DNA from: Pseudoflavitalea rhizosphaerae
GTDB taxonomy: Bacteria; Bacteroidota; Bacteroidia; Chitinophagales; Chitinophagaceae
Assembly (NCBI RefSeq): GCF_003991355.1
Contig: NZ_RCSU01000008.1
Coordinates: 212,192-276,191 of the forward strand
Length of the DNA: 64,000 nucleotides
Direction of reading: 5' to 3'
How positions within the stretch are numbered: position 1 is the first letter of the stretch; each line of letters opens with the position of its first letter. A model generated the notes under the pieces. That model saw only the letters and a program-made list of their open reading frames with translations, was not told the origin of the DNA and did no database searches. The position numbers and the translations under genes are program-made. This document shows, one piece after another, positions 51,934 to 61,209 of this stretch.

Positions 51934-54513
51934 ATGGCGAAGAATTTATTGATCGTGGAGTCTCCTGCCAAGGCAAAAACCATCGAAAAGATCCTTGGAT
52001 CAGATTTCGAAGTGAAGAGCTGCTATGGCCATATCAGGGATCTCGAGAAGGACGATATGGGTATCGATCTGAAGAATAATTATCAACCCAGATATATAAT
52101 TCCTGACGATAAGGAACGGGTAGTAAAAGAGTTACGCACCTTAGCTAAAAAATCCGATGAGGTTTGGCTCGCAACGGATGAGGACCGCGAAGGGGAAGCC
52201 ATCAGCTGGCACCTTTGCGAAGTACTCGGCCTCGACCCCCGCAATACCAAACGCATCGTTTTCCATGAGATCACCAAACCGGCTATCCGGAAAGCGGTAG
52301 ACAATCCGCGCACAGTGGACATGAACCTCGTGAATGCCCAGCAGGCCCGCCGCGTGCTCGACAGGATCGTAGGCTTCGAACTCAGTCCCGTGCTCTGGCG
52401 CAAGATGAGCATGAAGAACAACCTCAGCGCAGGACGTGTGCAGAGCGTTGCCGTGCGCCTTATTGCCGAAAGGGAAAGAGAGATCAACGCTTTCACTGCC
52501 ACCAGCACTTTCAAGATAGAAGCCCTCTTCACGCACAATGATGTTACCGGCAAAGCCGTAACATTTGCTGCGGAAGGCAAAAAATATTCAGGCGCCGATG
52601 ATGCCGAAAACTTCCTGAAAAGCTGTGTAGGCGCGGACTACAAGGTGACCGACATCCAGGTGAAACCGGCCCGTAAATCGCCCGCCGCCCCCTTCACCAC
52701 TTCTACCCTTCAACAGGAAGCTTCGCGCAAGTTCGGCTACTCCGTGAGCCGCACCATGCAACTGGCTCAGAAGCTCTACGAAAGCGGTAAGATCACCTAC
52801 ATGCGTACAGATAGTGTGAACCTCTCCGATACCGCTATGGGAGACGCCCGTAATCAAATCATCAGCCAGTACGGAGAGCGCTACCACCAGCCACGCAAAT
52901 ACAAAAACAAGAACGAATCCGCCCAGGAAGCGCACGAAGCCATCCGTCCTACTTATATGGACAATCACGATGTGGATGATCCTGAAACAAGAAAATTATA
53001 CGAACTGATCTGGAAACGCACCATGGCCTCTCAAATGGCCGATGCGGAACTGGAACGCACCATCGCAAAGATCAATATCTCCACCAACAAGGAAGAACTC
53101 AGCGCCAGCGGTGAAGTGCTCAAGTTCGACGGCTTCCTCAAAGTTTACCGTGAAGACCGCGATGAAGAAGATATCAACGACGATGAACAGGCCGAAGGCA
53201 TGCTGCCCCCACTCTCCGTTGGCCAGCAACTGCCTCTCAAAGAAATGAAAGCCATCGAGCGCTTCAGCAGGCCCAGCCCTCGTTACACGGAAGCGTCTCT
53301 GGTAAAGAAGCTCGAAGAGCTCGGCATCGGACGACCTTCCACTTACGCTCCCACCATCTCCACCATTCAGAAACGCGGATATGTTGAGAAGCGCGATAAA
53401 GAAGGTGTAAAAAGAGAATTCCGCATCTTCCGTCTCGTAAAGGATAATATCACTAAGATCACTGAATCTGAAAATACAGGCGCAGAAAAATCCAAGCTCT
53501 TCCCTTCCGATCTCGGACTGGTTGTGACGGATTTCCTGAAACAGTATTTCGATGATATCATGGATTATGGTTTCACTGCACGCATCGAAAATGAATTCGA
53601 TGAAGTGGCTGCAGGCAAACTGAAGTGGAATAACATGATCGATCAATTCTACGTTCCTTTCAAAAAGGAAGTGGACGATACCATCGTAAATGCAGAGCGC
53701 ATCAAGGGTGAGCGCGAACTGGGCATTGATCCTGAAAGCGGCAAGAAGATCGTTGCCAGGATGGGCCGCTTCGGTCCTATGGTGCAGATCGGAGATGTGA
53801 ACGATGAAGAGAAACCGCGTTTCGCCAGCCTCAAAAGAGATCAGAGTATCGAAACCATCTCCTACGAAGAAGCGCTCGATCTCTTCAAACTGCCCAGAAC
53901 TCTCGGCAATTATGAAGACCAGGAAGTTGCTGTGAACCTGGGAAGATTTGGCCCATATGTAAAATTCGGTGAACAATTCATCTCCATTCCCCGCGGCGAA
54001 GATCCGCTGGAAGTGACTTTGGAGCGTGCTATCGAACTGATCAATGAAAAGCAGCAGGCCGATGCTCCCATCGCTATGTATGAAGGCAAAGGCGTAACCA
54101 AAGGCAAGGGGCGTTTTGGTCCATTCATCAAATGGAACGAGATGTTCATCAATGTACCCAGGCGTTACGATTTCGATAATCTCTCCCAGTCGGATATTGA
54201 AGAACTGATCAGCGCCAAGGTGGAGAAGGAAGCCAACCGCTATATCCAGCACTGGCCTGATGAAAAGATCTCCATCGAGAATGGCCGCTGGGGTCCGCTC
54301 ATCAAATTCGGCAAGAAGATGCTGAAGCTGGGTAAGAAAGCGGACGACAGCAAATACACTGCTGAAGAGGCCGCCAGCATTCCTTTGGAAGAAGTGAAGA
54401 AGATGATCGAAGCGCAGGTTCCCAATGCATTTTCAAAGCCCGCCAAAAAAGCGGCCGCAAAGAAAACAGCCACCAAAAAAGCCGCTCCCAAAAAATCGGC
54501 TAAGAAAAAATAG
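51934..54513 (+). CDS. topA: DNA topoisomerase I
   Basis: Relaxes negative supercoils. ATG 51934 gives MAKNLLIVESPAKAKTIEKI, the TOPRIM start; the longer frame to 51865 is spurious. DEDREGEAISWHL is the metal-binding motif near 75-87. The catalytic tyrosine lies in ITYMRTDSVNLS (about Tyr289). C-terminal repeats of the form GRFGPxxxxG (GRFGPMVQIG, GRFGPYVKFG, GRFGPFIKWN, GRWGPLIKFG) replace zinc fingers, as in many Bacteroidota. It ends in a Lys/Ala-rich histone-like tail. Its stop overlaps the GTG start of the YcxB-like gene by one base. Confidence 0.96.
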   Translation: MAKNLLIVESPAKAKTIEKILGSDFEVKSCYGHIRDLEKDDMGIDLKNNYQPRYIIPDDKERVVKELRTLAKKSDEVWLATDEDREGEAISWHLCEVLGLDPRNTKRIVFHEITKPAIRKAVDNPRTVDMNLVNAQQARRVLDRIVGFELSPVLWRKMSMKNNLSAGRVQSVAVRLIAEREREINAFTATSTFKIEALFTHNDVTGKAVTFAAEGKKYSGADDAENFLKSCVGADYKVTDIQVKPARKSPAAPFTTSTLQQEASRKFGYSVSRTMQLAQKLYESGKITYMRTDSVNLSDTAMGDARNQIISQYGERYHQPRKYKNKNESAQEAHEAIRPTYMDNHDVDDPETRKLYELIWKRTMASQMADAELERTIAKINISTNKEELSASGEVLKFDGFLKVYREDRDEEDINDDEQAEGMLPPLSVGQQLPLKEMKAIERFSRPSPRYTEASLVKKLEELGIGRPSTYAPTISTIQKRGYVEKRDKEGVKREFRIFRLVKDNITKITESENTGAEKSKLFPSDLGLVVTDFLKQYFDDIMDYGFTARIENEFDEVAAGKLKWNNMIDQFYVPFKKEVDDTIVNAERIKGERELGIDPESGKKIVARMGRFGPMVQIGDVNDEEKPRFASLKRDQSIETISYEEALDLFKLPRTLGNYEDQEVAVNLGRFGPYVKFGEQFISIPRGEDPLEVTLERAIELINEKQQADAPIAMYEGKGVTKGKGRFGPFIKWNEMFINVPRRYDFDNLSQSDIEELISAKVEKEANRYIQHWPDEKISIENGRWGPLIKFGKKMLKLGKKADDSKYTAEEAASIPLEEVKKMIEAQVPNAFSKPAKKAAAKKTATKKAAPKKSAKKK

Positions 54514-55058
54514 TGCTCACCCTACGTTTTAACCTTACCCGGGAAGAGTTCCTGGACTACAACTATTACACCAGCTGGTCGTCCCCCGACCGGCGGTTGT
54601 ATCGCTTCAGGTATTTTACCCGCGTATTGGTGCTTTATGGCGCGGTGGCCGGCGGTTATGTATACATCAATCGCTTCCGCCATGATTTCCTGGTAGACGC
54701 CTTTGTTTTTGGAGCTATCGGTCTCATCTATGCGCTGATCGTTCCCATGCTGGTGAAGCGCTCCATCAAAAGCCGGGTGAATGCCATGCTCCGCGAACCA
54801 GAGAACCAGCATATCCTTCAAGCTTCGGAGATCACACTCAGCGAACAGGGCATCATTGATAAAGACAGTGCTTCGGAAAGCCGCTACAATTGGGAGGCAA
54901 TTGTCAAAAAAGTGGAAACGAAAGACTGCTACTATCTCTACACCAGTTCTTACCATGCAATTCTTATCCCCATGCGTGCTGTGGCGAATGAGGATGAAAA
55001 GAAGCTTCTGAAACGCCTGCTCGATCAGCATCTCCCGCTGGCAAGTGAATTGCTTTGA
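54513..55058 (+). CDS. YcxB-like membrane protein
   Basis: A 181-residue protein. The GTG start overlaps the topA stop (TAGTG), implying coupled translation. An N-terminal soluble part with LTREEFLDYNYYTSWSSPDR is followed by two hydrophobic helices (LVLYGAVAGGYVYI and AFVFGAIGLIYALIVPML). The YcxB-like C-terminal segment has YNWEAIVKKVETKDCYYLYT and YHAILIPMRAV. The family has no assigned reaction. Its co-transcription with topA is seen by overlap; a functional link is not established. Confidence 0.83.
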   Translation: MLTLRFNLTREEFLDYNYYTSWSSPDRRLYRFRYFTRVLVLYGAVAGGYVYINRFRHDFLVDAFVFGAIGLIYALIVPMLVKRSIKSRVNAMLREPENQHILQASEITLSEQGIIDKDSASESRYNWEAIVKKVETKDCYYLYTSSYHAILIPMRAVANEDEKKLLKRLLDQHLPLASELL

Positions 55059-55177
55059 TTATCACACAGATGAATTTTCTGTGAATTTGTGGAAAAGATT
55101 TTTACCAGGATTTTAATCATTTCTCCGAAATTGACAACGTGATTGTGTTGTCTAATATCAGGGAGAATCCCCGGCCT

Positions 55178-56113
55178 ATGGAGGAAAATAAAGAAATATC
55201 AGCGTTGTTCCACCTGATTGATGATCCGGATGAGGAGGTCTTTAATGTGGTGTCTACCCGCATCATCGATTTTGGAAAAGGTATCATCCCCAATCTCGAG
55301 CACCTGTGGGAGAATACCATCAGCGAGGATGTGCAGGAAAGGATTGAGCTCCTGATCCACCGCCTTCACTATCGCGATCTCACGGAGGAAACGCAGCAAT
55401 GGGGCAGGAACCTGCACCAGGATTTGCTGACGGGCGCCCTGCTGGTGGCCCGTTTTCAATATCCGGACCTGGTTACCAGCTCCATTTACCAGGAGATCGA
55501 GAAACTCCGCCGCAATATCTGGCTTGAGCTCAACAACTACCTCACCCCGCTCGAACAGGTGAATGTGCTCACCAGCATCCTTTATAATTATTACAATCTC
55601 AGGGGCTCCGAGATCGCTTACCAGCAACCCGAAGAGTTCCTCATCAATAAACAACTTGAAAGTAAGAGAGGCAACGCCATCGCCAACGGTATCCTCTACC
55701 TCATTGTAAGCGAATTGCTGGACGTTCCAATCCGCGCCATCAATATCCCCCGCCAGTTTGTGCTGGGCTATTTCAAGCCGGAATACGACTTCACAAGAGT
55801 GAACGAAAATCCACAGTACAAAACGGAATTCTTCATCGATCCGATGAGCGGACAGGTGTTCACCCACAAAGACGTTGAAAATTATTTCAAGCGCATCAAT
55901 GTTACTCCCGTAGCATCCTACTTCAAACCGCTTTCCAACAAAGCCGTGATCAGGATGCTCCTGGAAGAATTCTCCAGGTGTTTCGAAGATGATAAATACC
56001 GCTACAAACAAAAAGAATTGCTGGACCTCGCAGCCATCCTTGATACGCCGGATGAAGATCCCTTCACTGGTGAAGTGGATGAACCGGGAGCAGGTGACGA
56101 TCCTTCCATCTGA
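55178..56113 (+). CDS. SirB1/transglutaminase-like family protein
   Basis: A 311-residue cytoplasmic protein. ATG 55178 gives MEENKEISALFHLIDDPDEE; a GTG at 55139 would add a poor 13-residue extension. The SirB1/UPF0162 signature LLTGALLVARFQYPDLVTSS, then LVTSSIYQEIEKLRRNI, is visible. QVNVLTSILYNYYNLRGSEI and ANGILYLIVSELLDVPIRAI precede FVLGYFKPEYDF. The transglutaminase-like catalytic Cys is not obvious; the fold is known from family resemblance only. The C-terminus is acidic (DEPGAGDDPSI). Confidence 0.85.
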   Translation: MEENKEISALFHLIDDPDEEVFNVVSTRIIDFGKGIIPNLEHLWENTISEDVQERIELLIHRLHYRDLTEETQQWGRNLHQDLLTGALLVARFQYPDLVTSSIYQEIEKLRRNIWLELNNYLTPLEQVNVLTSILYNYYNLRGSEIAYQQPEEFLINKQLESKRGNAIANGILYLIVSELLDVPIRAINIPRQFVLGYFKPEYDFTRVNENPQYKTEFFIDPMSGQVFTHKDVENYFKRINVTPVASYFKPLSNKAVIRMLLEEFSRCFEDDKYRYKQKELLDLAAILDTPDEDPFTGEVDEPGAGDDPSI

Positions 56114-56126
56114 TCAGGATCATGAT

Positions 56127-56153
56127 TTTGTATCGATGTAATTAGTACATTTG
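56127..56153 (+). promoter_or_regulatory. Possible dps promoter
   Basis: TACATTTG (56146-56153) matches TAnnTTTG exactly. TTTG at 56127-56130 is 15 bp upstream, shorter than ideal. The start codon is 140 bp downstream, leaving a long leader. Confidence 0.4.
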
Positions 56154-56257
56154 GATACGCGTGCCCCCTGGCAACGTATATCCCTGCCCGGGCCGCCGGC
56201 TCGAATACCTTAGTACAAACTTTTACTGTCGCAATTTTGTTACTTCATCGGTAAGAT

Positions 56258-56270
56258 GATAACTATTATC
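56258..56270. promoter_or_regulatory. Possible Fur/PerR-type operator before dps
   Basis: GATAACTATTATC has perfect 5-bp arms (GATAA/TTATC) around CTA, reminiscent of the GATAAT-ATTATC pattern of Fur-family sites. It lies 22 bp before the dps start. Confidence 0.3.
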
Positions 56271-56292
56271 AATACACTAAAATTTATAAGAC

Positions 56293-56763
56293 ATGAAAGC
56301 GAACATTGGCCTTATTGACAAGAACGCACAGCAAATTGCTCTTATACTGAACAAACTCCTGGCCGATGAATTTGTGTTGTACGCCAAAACCAGGAACTAC
56401 CACTGGAACTATGAAGGCAACAACTTCATCGAAATGCACAAATTCTTTGAAAGCTTATACACGGAACTGGAAGATGTGATCGATGAAATTGCAGAAAGAG
56501 TACGCAAGATCGGGCACTATGCAGAAGGCAGGCTGAAAGAATACCTGAAGCTCACCGATCTCACAGAACCATCCACCACTACCAAACAGGGCGAACAGGT
56601 AAAGAATCTCCTGGACGACCACGAAACAATGGCCCGCTATATCCGTGAGAAGATCACCGAAGTAGACAAACTGAAAGATGTTGGCACGGTGGATTACCTC
56701 ACACAGCTGATCCAGAAGCACGAGAAAGCTGCGTGGATGCTGAGATCTTATCTTGGTAAATAA
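56293..56763 (+). CDS. dps: Dps-family ferritin-like protein
   Basis: Stores iron and protects DNA during starvation and oxidative stress. The 156-residue protein has the Dps ferroxidase signature: TRNYHWNYEGNNFIEMHKFF (36-56) with the His and acidic ligands, then LYTELEDVIDEIAERVRKIG. It forms 12-subunit shells by family knowledge. A Fur-like palindrome and a -7 box precede it. A strong terminator follows, so it is monocistronic. Confidence 0.94.
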   Translation: MKANIGLIDKNAQQIALILNKLLADEFVLYAKTRNYHWNYEGNNFIEMHKFFESLYTELEDVIDEIAERVRKIGHYAEGRLKEYLKLTDLTEPSTTTKQGEQVKNLLDDHETMARYIREKITEVDKLKDVGTVDYLTQLIQKHEKAAWMLRSYLGK

Positions 56764-56783
56764 TGTCGGTGTACTATAAATGA

Positions 56784-56818
56784 AAATCCCGGATGAATAT
56801 TTCAGCCGGGATTTTTTT
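56784..56818 (+). terminator. Terminator of dps
   Basis: A 9-bp stem (AAATCCCGG with CCGGGATTT) and a 13-nt loop run into a T tract, 21 bp after the stop. Confidence 0.88.
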
Positions 56819-56998
56819 GTGTCTGATAATACCACTTTCACTGAAATGGGTTCATGATCTAATTGTTCCGGATCTGTATTTCTTTTTCTATTTTTCTTTA
56901 TTATATTTATCCATCATTTCCCGTCATTTCATCCAATACCCACTGAAACTTTTACTGATCGCTTCCCTCTATTGTACACAAAATAATGTCAACAGAAA

Positions 56999-57757
56999 AT
57001 GGAAGGCAAATCTCCTGGAACAACTACCAGATCATCGAAGATGTTTGGTTGGATGAAGGATAAGGGTATGAATAATCCGCTGGTATATTTTCTCATATCG
57101 GTGCCACTAAGCTATATCGGCGTTCAGTTTGCAAGGAGCGCAGAACCGGAAAAAGAAGGGAAAGTGTACCAGGAAGAAAAGAAACCCATACCGGCTCAGG
57201 ATACTTTGCTGACTCAAAAAAAAATTCATCTGGATCCCCGGACCACAATTCCATTTACAACCGAAGAACAGAAGGAACACGCTTCAGTTTCAGAAAAAAT
57301 AAATACATCCCCTGCGCCGCTTCCGCGAGTAGACTACGCCGTTGCTGCAACCGGCAATGATCAAGTGAGCAATCACATGGCAGGATTGATCGCTCAGTGG
57401 CTGCAACAAAGAAAACCGGGAGCCAGCATCACAACTCCTGCAGTCATGAACAGGAAACAGTTCGTGCAACATTTCCGGGAGTTCAGCGATACGGAATATC
57501 AAGAGGTCACCAATAGATTCCCTTCAAAATATATCTGTATAATGGAATCGCAATTAAATCTGAAGCCAGATAAGTATTACACATCCCTATGGCTGGTAAC
57601 GGGTAATTATCATCTCTCTATCTACGAGACCACCAGCCGGAGTCTCATCTTCAACAACGAAAAGCAATTTAGAACCAACTGGGTGAATGGTGAAATTCCC
57701 CATTTGATGATGGATTCCCTCTACTTCGATTATCTCACAAAAGAAATCACCTTATAA
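56999..57757 (+). CDS. Hypothetical membrane-anchored protein
   Basis: A 252-residue protein with no recognised domain. A basic N-terminus is followed by one helix, NNPLVYFLISVPLSYIGVQF (25-44), then a Lys/Glu-rich periplasmic linker to about residue 115. The C-terminal half is folded-looking, containing HMAGLIAQWLQQRKPGASIT, FPSKYICIMESQLNLKPDKY and LWLVTGNYHLSIYETTSRSL. This layout resembles lipoprotein-like domains of the CsgG/FlgO type, but that is only an impression. It is 7 bp before the next exported gene, with which it probably works. Confidence 0.7.
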   Translation: MEGKSPGTTTRSSKMFGWMKDKGMNNPLVYFLISVPLSYIGVQFARSAEPEKEGKVYQEEKKPIPAQDTLLTQKKIHLDPRTTIPFTTEEQKEHASVSEKINTSPAPLPRVDYAVAATGNDQVSNHMAGLIAQWLQQRKPGASITTPAVMNRKQFVQHFREFSDTEYQEVTNRFPSKYICIMESQLNLKPDKYYTSLWLVTGNYHLSIYETTSRSLIFNNEKQFRTNWVNGEIPHLMMDSLYFDYLTKEITL

Positions 57758-57764
57758 TTTTATC

Positions 57765-58712
57765 ATGAAATTTAGAAGAACCTTAACTATGCTGCTGCTG
57801 ATCTGCGTTTGCAGCGGTACACTCCACGCGCAGGAGCAATTTGATACTGTCATCAACAGGCTTACCCGAAAGATATCTGAAAGGTTGGTCAGCATCGGTA
57901 ATCCGAAAGTTGCCATTGTCAATTTCGTGGATCTCAAAAACAATACCACCGAACTTGGGAATTATATTGCCGATGCATTCAGAGTTGATTTCGTAAATGC
58001 CAATGTGCAGGTTGTGGACAAAAGCAGAATGGATGAGATCCAGCGGGAAATTGCATTTACCGTGGATAATCTTGGTAACCCGAAGGAAGCGCTGAAATTG
58101 GGAAAGATGGCAGGTGTTCAACACATTATTACAGGTACATTTATTTTGCTCGACAAGTCGATTGAACTTACTATCAAAGTGTATGATATCAATAATGGCA
58201 CAATGGCCGCCGCTCAGAGAGGAAGTTTACCTATCACGCCGGCACTCAGGGAATTGTCGAGAAGTGTGATCGGGAATTCTGGCAGCCCCTCTGCCACTAC
58301 TACCATGACGCAACCTTCCGGTAGCGCCACCGTCAATGCCACAGATGATGTGTATCAGGTAAGGAGCAGCGATATGAAAAAAAATCTTTGCAAGGACCAG
58401 ACCGGCAATTACCACGGCTATGTCTGCTTTGAGAACCTTACCAATACAGACCTGATCCTGTATCATGTTGGCCCCATCACCATGACGCCGAATATCCTGA
58501 TCCCTTCAGGAGGAAAAGCATGCTCTCCCCTGCTCTGGATCAACGGTCCATATGCCGATGAACCCAAAGCAAGAGAGTGCATCTTCTATTTCAAAACAAC
58601 GGATGAGGAAAGTCCTAAGTATACTTCATTCACGATCCCGGCAGAAGGATGCGTAACCAAAACTGTTCCTTTGCATGCCGGCAATCTCAGTTTCAAGAAA
58701 ACAAAATACTAA
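57765..58712 (+). CDS. FlgO/CsgG-like exported protein
   Basis: A 315-residue exported protein. The signal peptide MKFRRTLTMLLLICVCSGTL is followed by HAQ. The FlgO/CsgG-like domain at about 45-165 has VAIVNFVDLKNNTTELGNYI, ADAFRVDFVNANVQVVDKSR, LKLGKMAGVQHIITGTFILL and LTIKVYDINNGTMAAAQRGS. The C-terminal ~110 residues are a separate Cys-containing beta-type domain (NLCKDQTGNYHGYVCFENLT, ACSPLLWINGPYADEPKARE). Family members assemble envelope structures or sense wall integrity; no curli genes are nearby. It is likely co-transcribed with the previous gene. Confidence 0.83.
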   Translation: MKFRRTLTMLLLICVCSGTLHAQEQFDTVINRLTRKISERLVSIGNPKVAIVNFVDLKNNTTELGNYIADAFRVDFVNANVQVVDKSRMDEIQREIAFTVDNLGNPKEALKLGKMAGVQHIITGTFILLDKSIELTIKVYDINNGTMAAAQRGSLPITPALRELSRSVIGNSGSPSATTTMTQPSGSATVNATDDVYQVRSSDMKKNLCKDQTGNYHGYVCFENLTNTDLILYHVGPITMTPNILIPSGGKACSPLLWINGPYADEPKARECIFYFKTTDEESPKYTSFTIPAEGCVTKTVPLHAGNLSFKKTKY

Positions 58713-58720
58713 CAAGAAGA

Positions 58721-60160
58721 TTACACACCCAGCGTCCAACCTTCCCGGTACTCTCTCTTCACAAACTGGTTCGCTTCCTCAAAATTGGTGATGCGCATAT
58801 TCTTCGCGTCCCATAACAGTTTCTTTCTTCCTAAATATTTATCGCCCCATCCTTTCAGGTTGGGATTCTTCATCAGGAAACTCCTGATAGCCAGGTTGCC
58901 GATCAGGATACTTTCGGTAAACGGACCTGCAAACTCGAACGGAGAGCTGGTCTCACCTTTACCATGACCAGCAATACAGGCATTCACCCACTGCACATAA
59001 TGTCCTTCAGGAACGCGTTTGATGGTTTCCTTCGGCATTTTCTTTTCCTTCATCAGCCTGGTGGGCAGCAGTCTTGGATTGGCGCCATAACAATCGGCCA
59101 TGATCTTGCCCTTACTGCCTTCGAAGATCACGCCGCCGTCCCAGTTGCCCATCTCTTCATCGGGCAGCAGTTCGTCCGGACGTGCAGGTAAGAGACCTCC
59201 ATCGTACCAGTTCACTTTGATAACATGCTTGCCGTCATTGGTGGGATAAGAAAGACGGATGATGGTGCTCGGCGGGCAACTGTCGGGGTTAGCCGAATCA
59301 TCCCACATCTTTTGCCAGATGGTGGCTACACTGCATTCTACGTCGGAGGGATACAGGATGGGCAGGATACGGTACACAGGGTCCATGATATGGCAGGCCA
59401 TATCGCCCAGGGCGCCCGTTCCGAATGCCCACCAGCCACGCCAGTTGAATGGCAGGTAAGCGGGATTGAAATCTATTTTTTTGGCAGGACCAAGCCAGAG
59501 GTCCCAGTCGAGTTCTTTGGGGATTTCGTGTGTGCCCGAGGGTGTGGGAAGCCCCTGCGGCCATACCGGCCTGTTAGTCCAGCAATGCACAGTATGCACC
59601 TGCCCGATCATGCCTGCATCCACCATTTCTTTCATCTTGCGAACGCCATCGCCGGAGCCGCCCTGGTTGCCCATCTGGGTAACCACTTTATAGCGTTTAG
59701 CTGCTTCCGTTAGCATGCGCGCTTCATAAATATCATGTGCGAGTGGTTTCTGTACATATACATGTTTTCCCAGTTGCATGGCGGCAATAGCGGCTACTGC
59801 ATGAGTATTATCCGGAGTGGAAACAGAAACTGCGTCGATGTTCTTTCCTTCCTTATCGAGCATCTCGCGGAAATCGCGGTAGTAGGGCGCTTTGTCGAAT
59901 CGCTTGCGGCTCTTGGCTGCTTCGCGGTCGTCCACGTCACAAAGTGCAACGATCTGTGCATTGGGGCTCTTTACGAATTCAGCAAGATCGCTGGCGCCCT
60001 TGCCGCCAACACCGATGCCGGCAATGCGGAGCTTATCGCTCGGCGCAACATAGCCACGGCCAAGCACATGACGGGGAACGATAAAAAATCCTGCTGCAGC
60101 CAACGATGTATTGCGGATAAAATCCCGCCGGCCATGATCTGACGTTTGCTTCTTTTCCAT
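58721..60160 (-). CDS. Tat-exported Gfo/Idh/MocA-family oxidoreductase
   Basis: A 479-residue NAD(P)-dependent oxidoreductase, likely acting on sugars or cyclitols in the periplasm. Residues 11-16 (RRDFIR) begin a twin-arginine signal that ends near LGRGYVAP. The Rossmann motif GIGVGGKGASDLAEF follows near 50. EKPLAHDIYEA is the conserved dinucleotide/catalytic block, read here as QKPLAHDIYEA. The C-terminal domain has LDWDLWLGPAKKIDFNPAYL and WRGWWAFGTGALGDMACHIM. The latter block is typical of members acting on polysaccharide-derived substrates. Palindrome R4 lies upstream of its start. Confidence 0.92.
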   Translation of the reverse strand: MEKKQTSDHGRRDFIRNTSLAAAGFFIVPRHVLGRGYVAPSDKLRIAGIGVGGKGASDLAEFVKSPNAQIVALCDVDDREAAKSRKRFDKAPYYRDFREMLDKEGKNIDAVSVSTPDNTHAVAAIAAMQLGKHVYVQKPLAHDIYEARMLTEAAKRYKVVTQMGNQGGSGDGVRKMKEMVDAGMIGQVHTVHCWTNRPVWPQGLPTPSGTHEIPKELDWDLWLGPAKKIDFNPAYLPFNWRGWWAFGTGALGDMACHIMDPVYRILPILYPSDVECSVATIWQKMWDDSANPDSCPPSTIIRLSYPTNDGKHVIKVNWYDGGLLPARPDELLPDEEMGNWDGGVIFEGSKGKIMADCYGANPRLLPTRLMKEKKMPKETIKRVPEGHYVQWVNACIAGHGKGETSSPFEFAGPFTESILIGNLAIRSFLMKNPNLKGWGDKYLGRKKLLWDAKNMRITNFEEANQFVKREYREGWTLGV

Positions 60161-60279
60161 GTTTCAGTCCATCTGGTTTTGAATGAGTAGAAGAACTGAA
60201 AATACGATGGTAAAACGATTTAGCAAAGCTTATGACGTATTAATTCTTCGGGTGTGCCTGTTAACTCTTCGGGGGTTGC

Positions 60280-60385
60280 CAGTCGCTCGCCTCCCGGCGA
60301 GTGACCAATATTTGTTCGCCTCCGGCGAACACCGCGTCGCCGGAGGCGACAAAAAAAAAGTCACTCGCCGGGAGGCGAGCGACTG
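60280..60385 (-). repeat. Four-hairpin palindromic repeat, copy R4
   Basis: Same family as R1, GTTCGCC hairpin first on the plus strand. Read along the gene it follows, the first hairpin is followed by CTTTTTTTTTG. It lies 37 bp beyond the stop of the OsmC gene. Confidence 0.93.
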
Positions 60386-60422
60386 CCGGCACGCTGAAAA
60401 AATCAAACATGCCTTAGTATGA

Positions 60423-60833
60423 TTAACCCAGTGTGGCTTCTGTAGTGATGGTCACATTCAGCGCCTTGCTCACCGGGCAGTTCTGTTCTGCATCTTTCAC
60501 CGCTTCCTGGAATTTCTCTGCAGTGATGCCGGGAACGGAAGCTTTCACCACCAGGTGTGAAGTGGTGATCACGCCATTGTCCAGTGTGATGGTGCTGGTG
60601 GTTTCGATGGAATCAGGCGTAAATCCTGCGCCGCCGAGAACGAAGCTCAGCTTCATGGTGAAGCAGCCCGCATGTGCAGCAGCGATCAGCTCTTCAGGGT
60701 TGGTGCCAACGCCTTCTTCAAATCTTGATTTGTATGAGTACTGGGTTTTGTTCAGGGTAGTGCTTTGTGTAGTCAGATTTCCATTGCCTTCTTTTCCGGA
60801 GCCGTTCCATACGGCTGTTGCTGTTCTTTTCAT
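60423..60833 (-). CDS. OsmC-family peroxiredoxin
   Basis: A 136-residue organic-hydroperoxide-reducing protein. The redox cysteines are in HAGCFTMKLSF (Cys57) and EQNCPVSKAL (Cys119). GTNPEELIAAAHAG precedes the first. Unlike the OsmC at 32003 it has the compact classical OsmC pattern. It is divergent from the csaA gene with only 30 bp between start codons, so promoters must overlap. Confidence 0.92.
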   Translation of the reverse strand: MKRTATAVWNGSGKEGNGNLTTQSTTLNKTQYSYKSRFEEGVGTNPEELIAAAHAGCFTMKLSFVLGGAGFTPDSIETTSTITLDNGVITTSHLVVKASVPGITAEKFQEAVKDAEQNCPVSKALNVTITTEATLG

Positions 60834-60865
60834 ATTATTTGTCTTTATTTGAAAAAAAATTAATG

Positions 60866-61198
60866 ATGAGCATTACCTGGGATGATTTCGAAAAGATCGA
60901 AATGCGTATCGGAACAATCATGGAAGTTACAGATTTTCCCAAAGCGAAAAAGCCTGCCTATCAAATTACCGTGGATTTTGGTGAGCTGGGCATCAAAAGA
61001 ACATCGGCGCAGATCACGGCCCTGTACGATAAGGAGAGCCTGATCGGCAGGCAGGTGGTGGCTGTGGTGAATTTTCCACCAAAGCAGATCGCCAATTTTT
61101 TCAGCGAGTGCCTGATCATGGGTGTTTACACTGATAAAAAAGATGTAGTTTTATTACAACCCGAACGGAAAGTGGAGAACGGCTGGAAGATCGGGTAA
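60866..61198 (+). CDS. csaA: CsaA-like tRNA-binding-domain protein
   Basis: A 110-residue protein, one EMAP/tRNA-binding OB fold. It opens SITWDDFEKIEMRIGTIMEV, with FPKAKKPAYQITVDFGELGI, VAVVNFPPKQIANFFSECLI and MGVYTDKKDVVLLQPERK. The family dimerises and binds tRNA or unfolded proteins; it has been described as a chaperone in Bacillus. ATG 60866 or the adjoining ATG 60863 starts it. The alkyltransferase gene follows 11 bp later. Confidence 0.92.
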   Translation: MSITWDDFEKIEMRIGTIMEVTDFPKAKKPAYQITVDFGELGIKRTSAQITALYDKESLIGRQVVAVVNFPPKQIANFFSECLIMGVYTDKKDVVLLQPERKVENGWKIG

Positions 61199-61209
61199 CC
61201 ACCAAAGCC

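Noticed and set aside
52996..54252. 418-codon frame opposite topA
   Set aside because: It is an antisense shadow of topA with no recognisable domain; topA has all family motifs.
60183..60422. 79-codon frame before the OsmC gene
   Set aside because: It is a translation of palindrome R4 and flanks; no start signals or conservation beyond the repeat.
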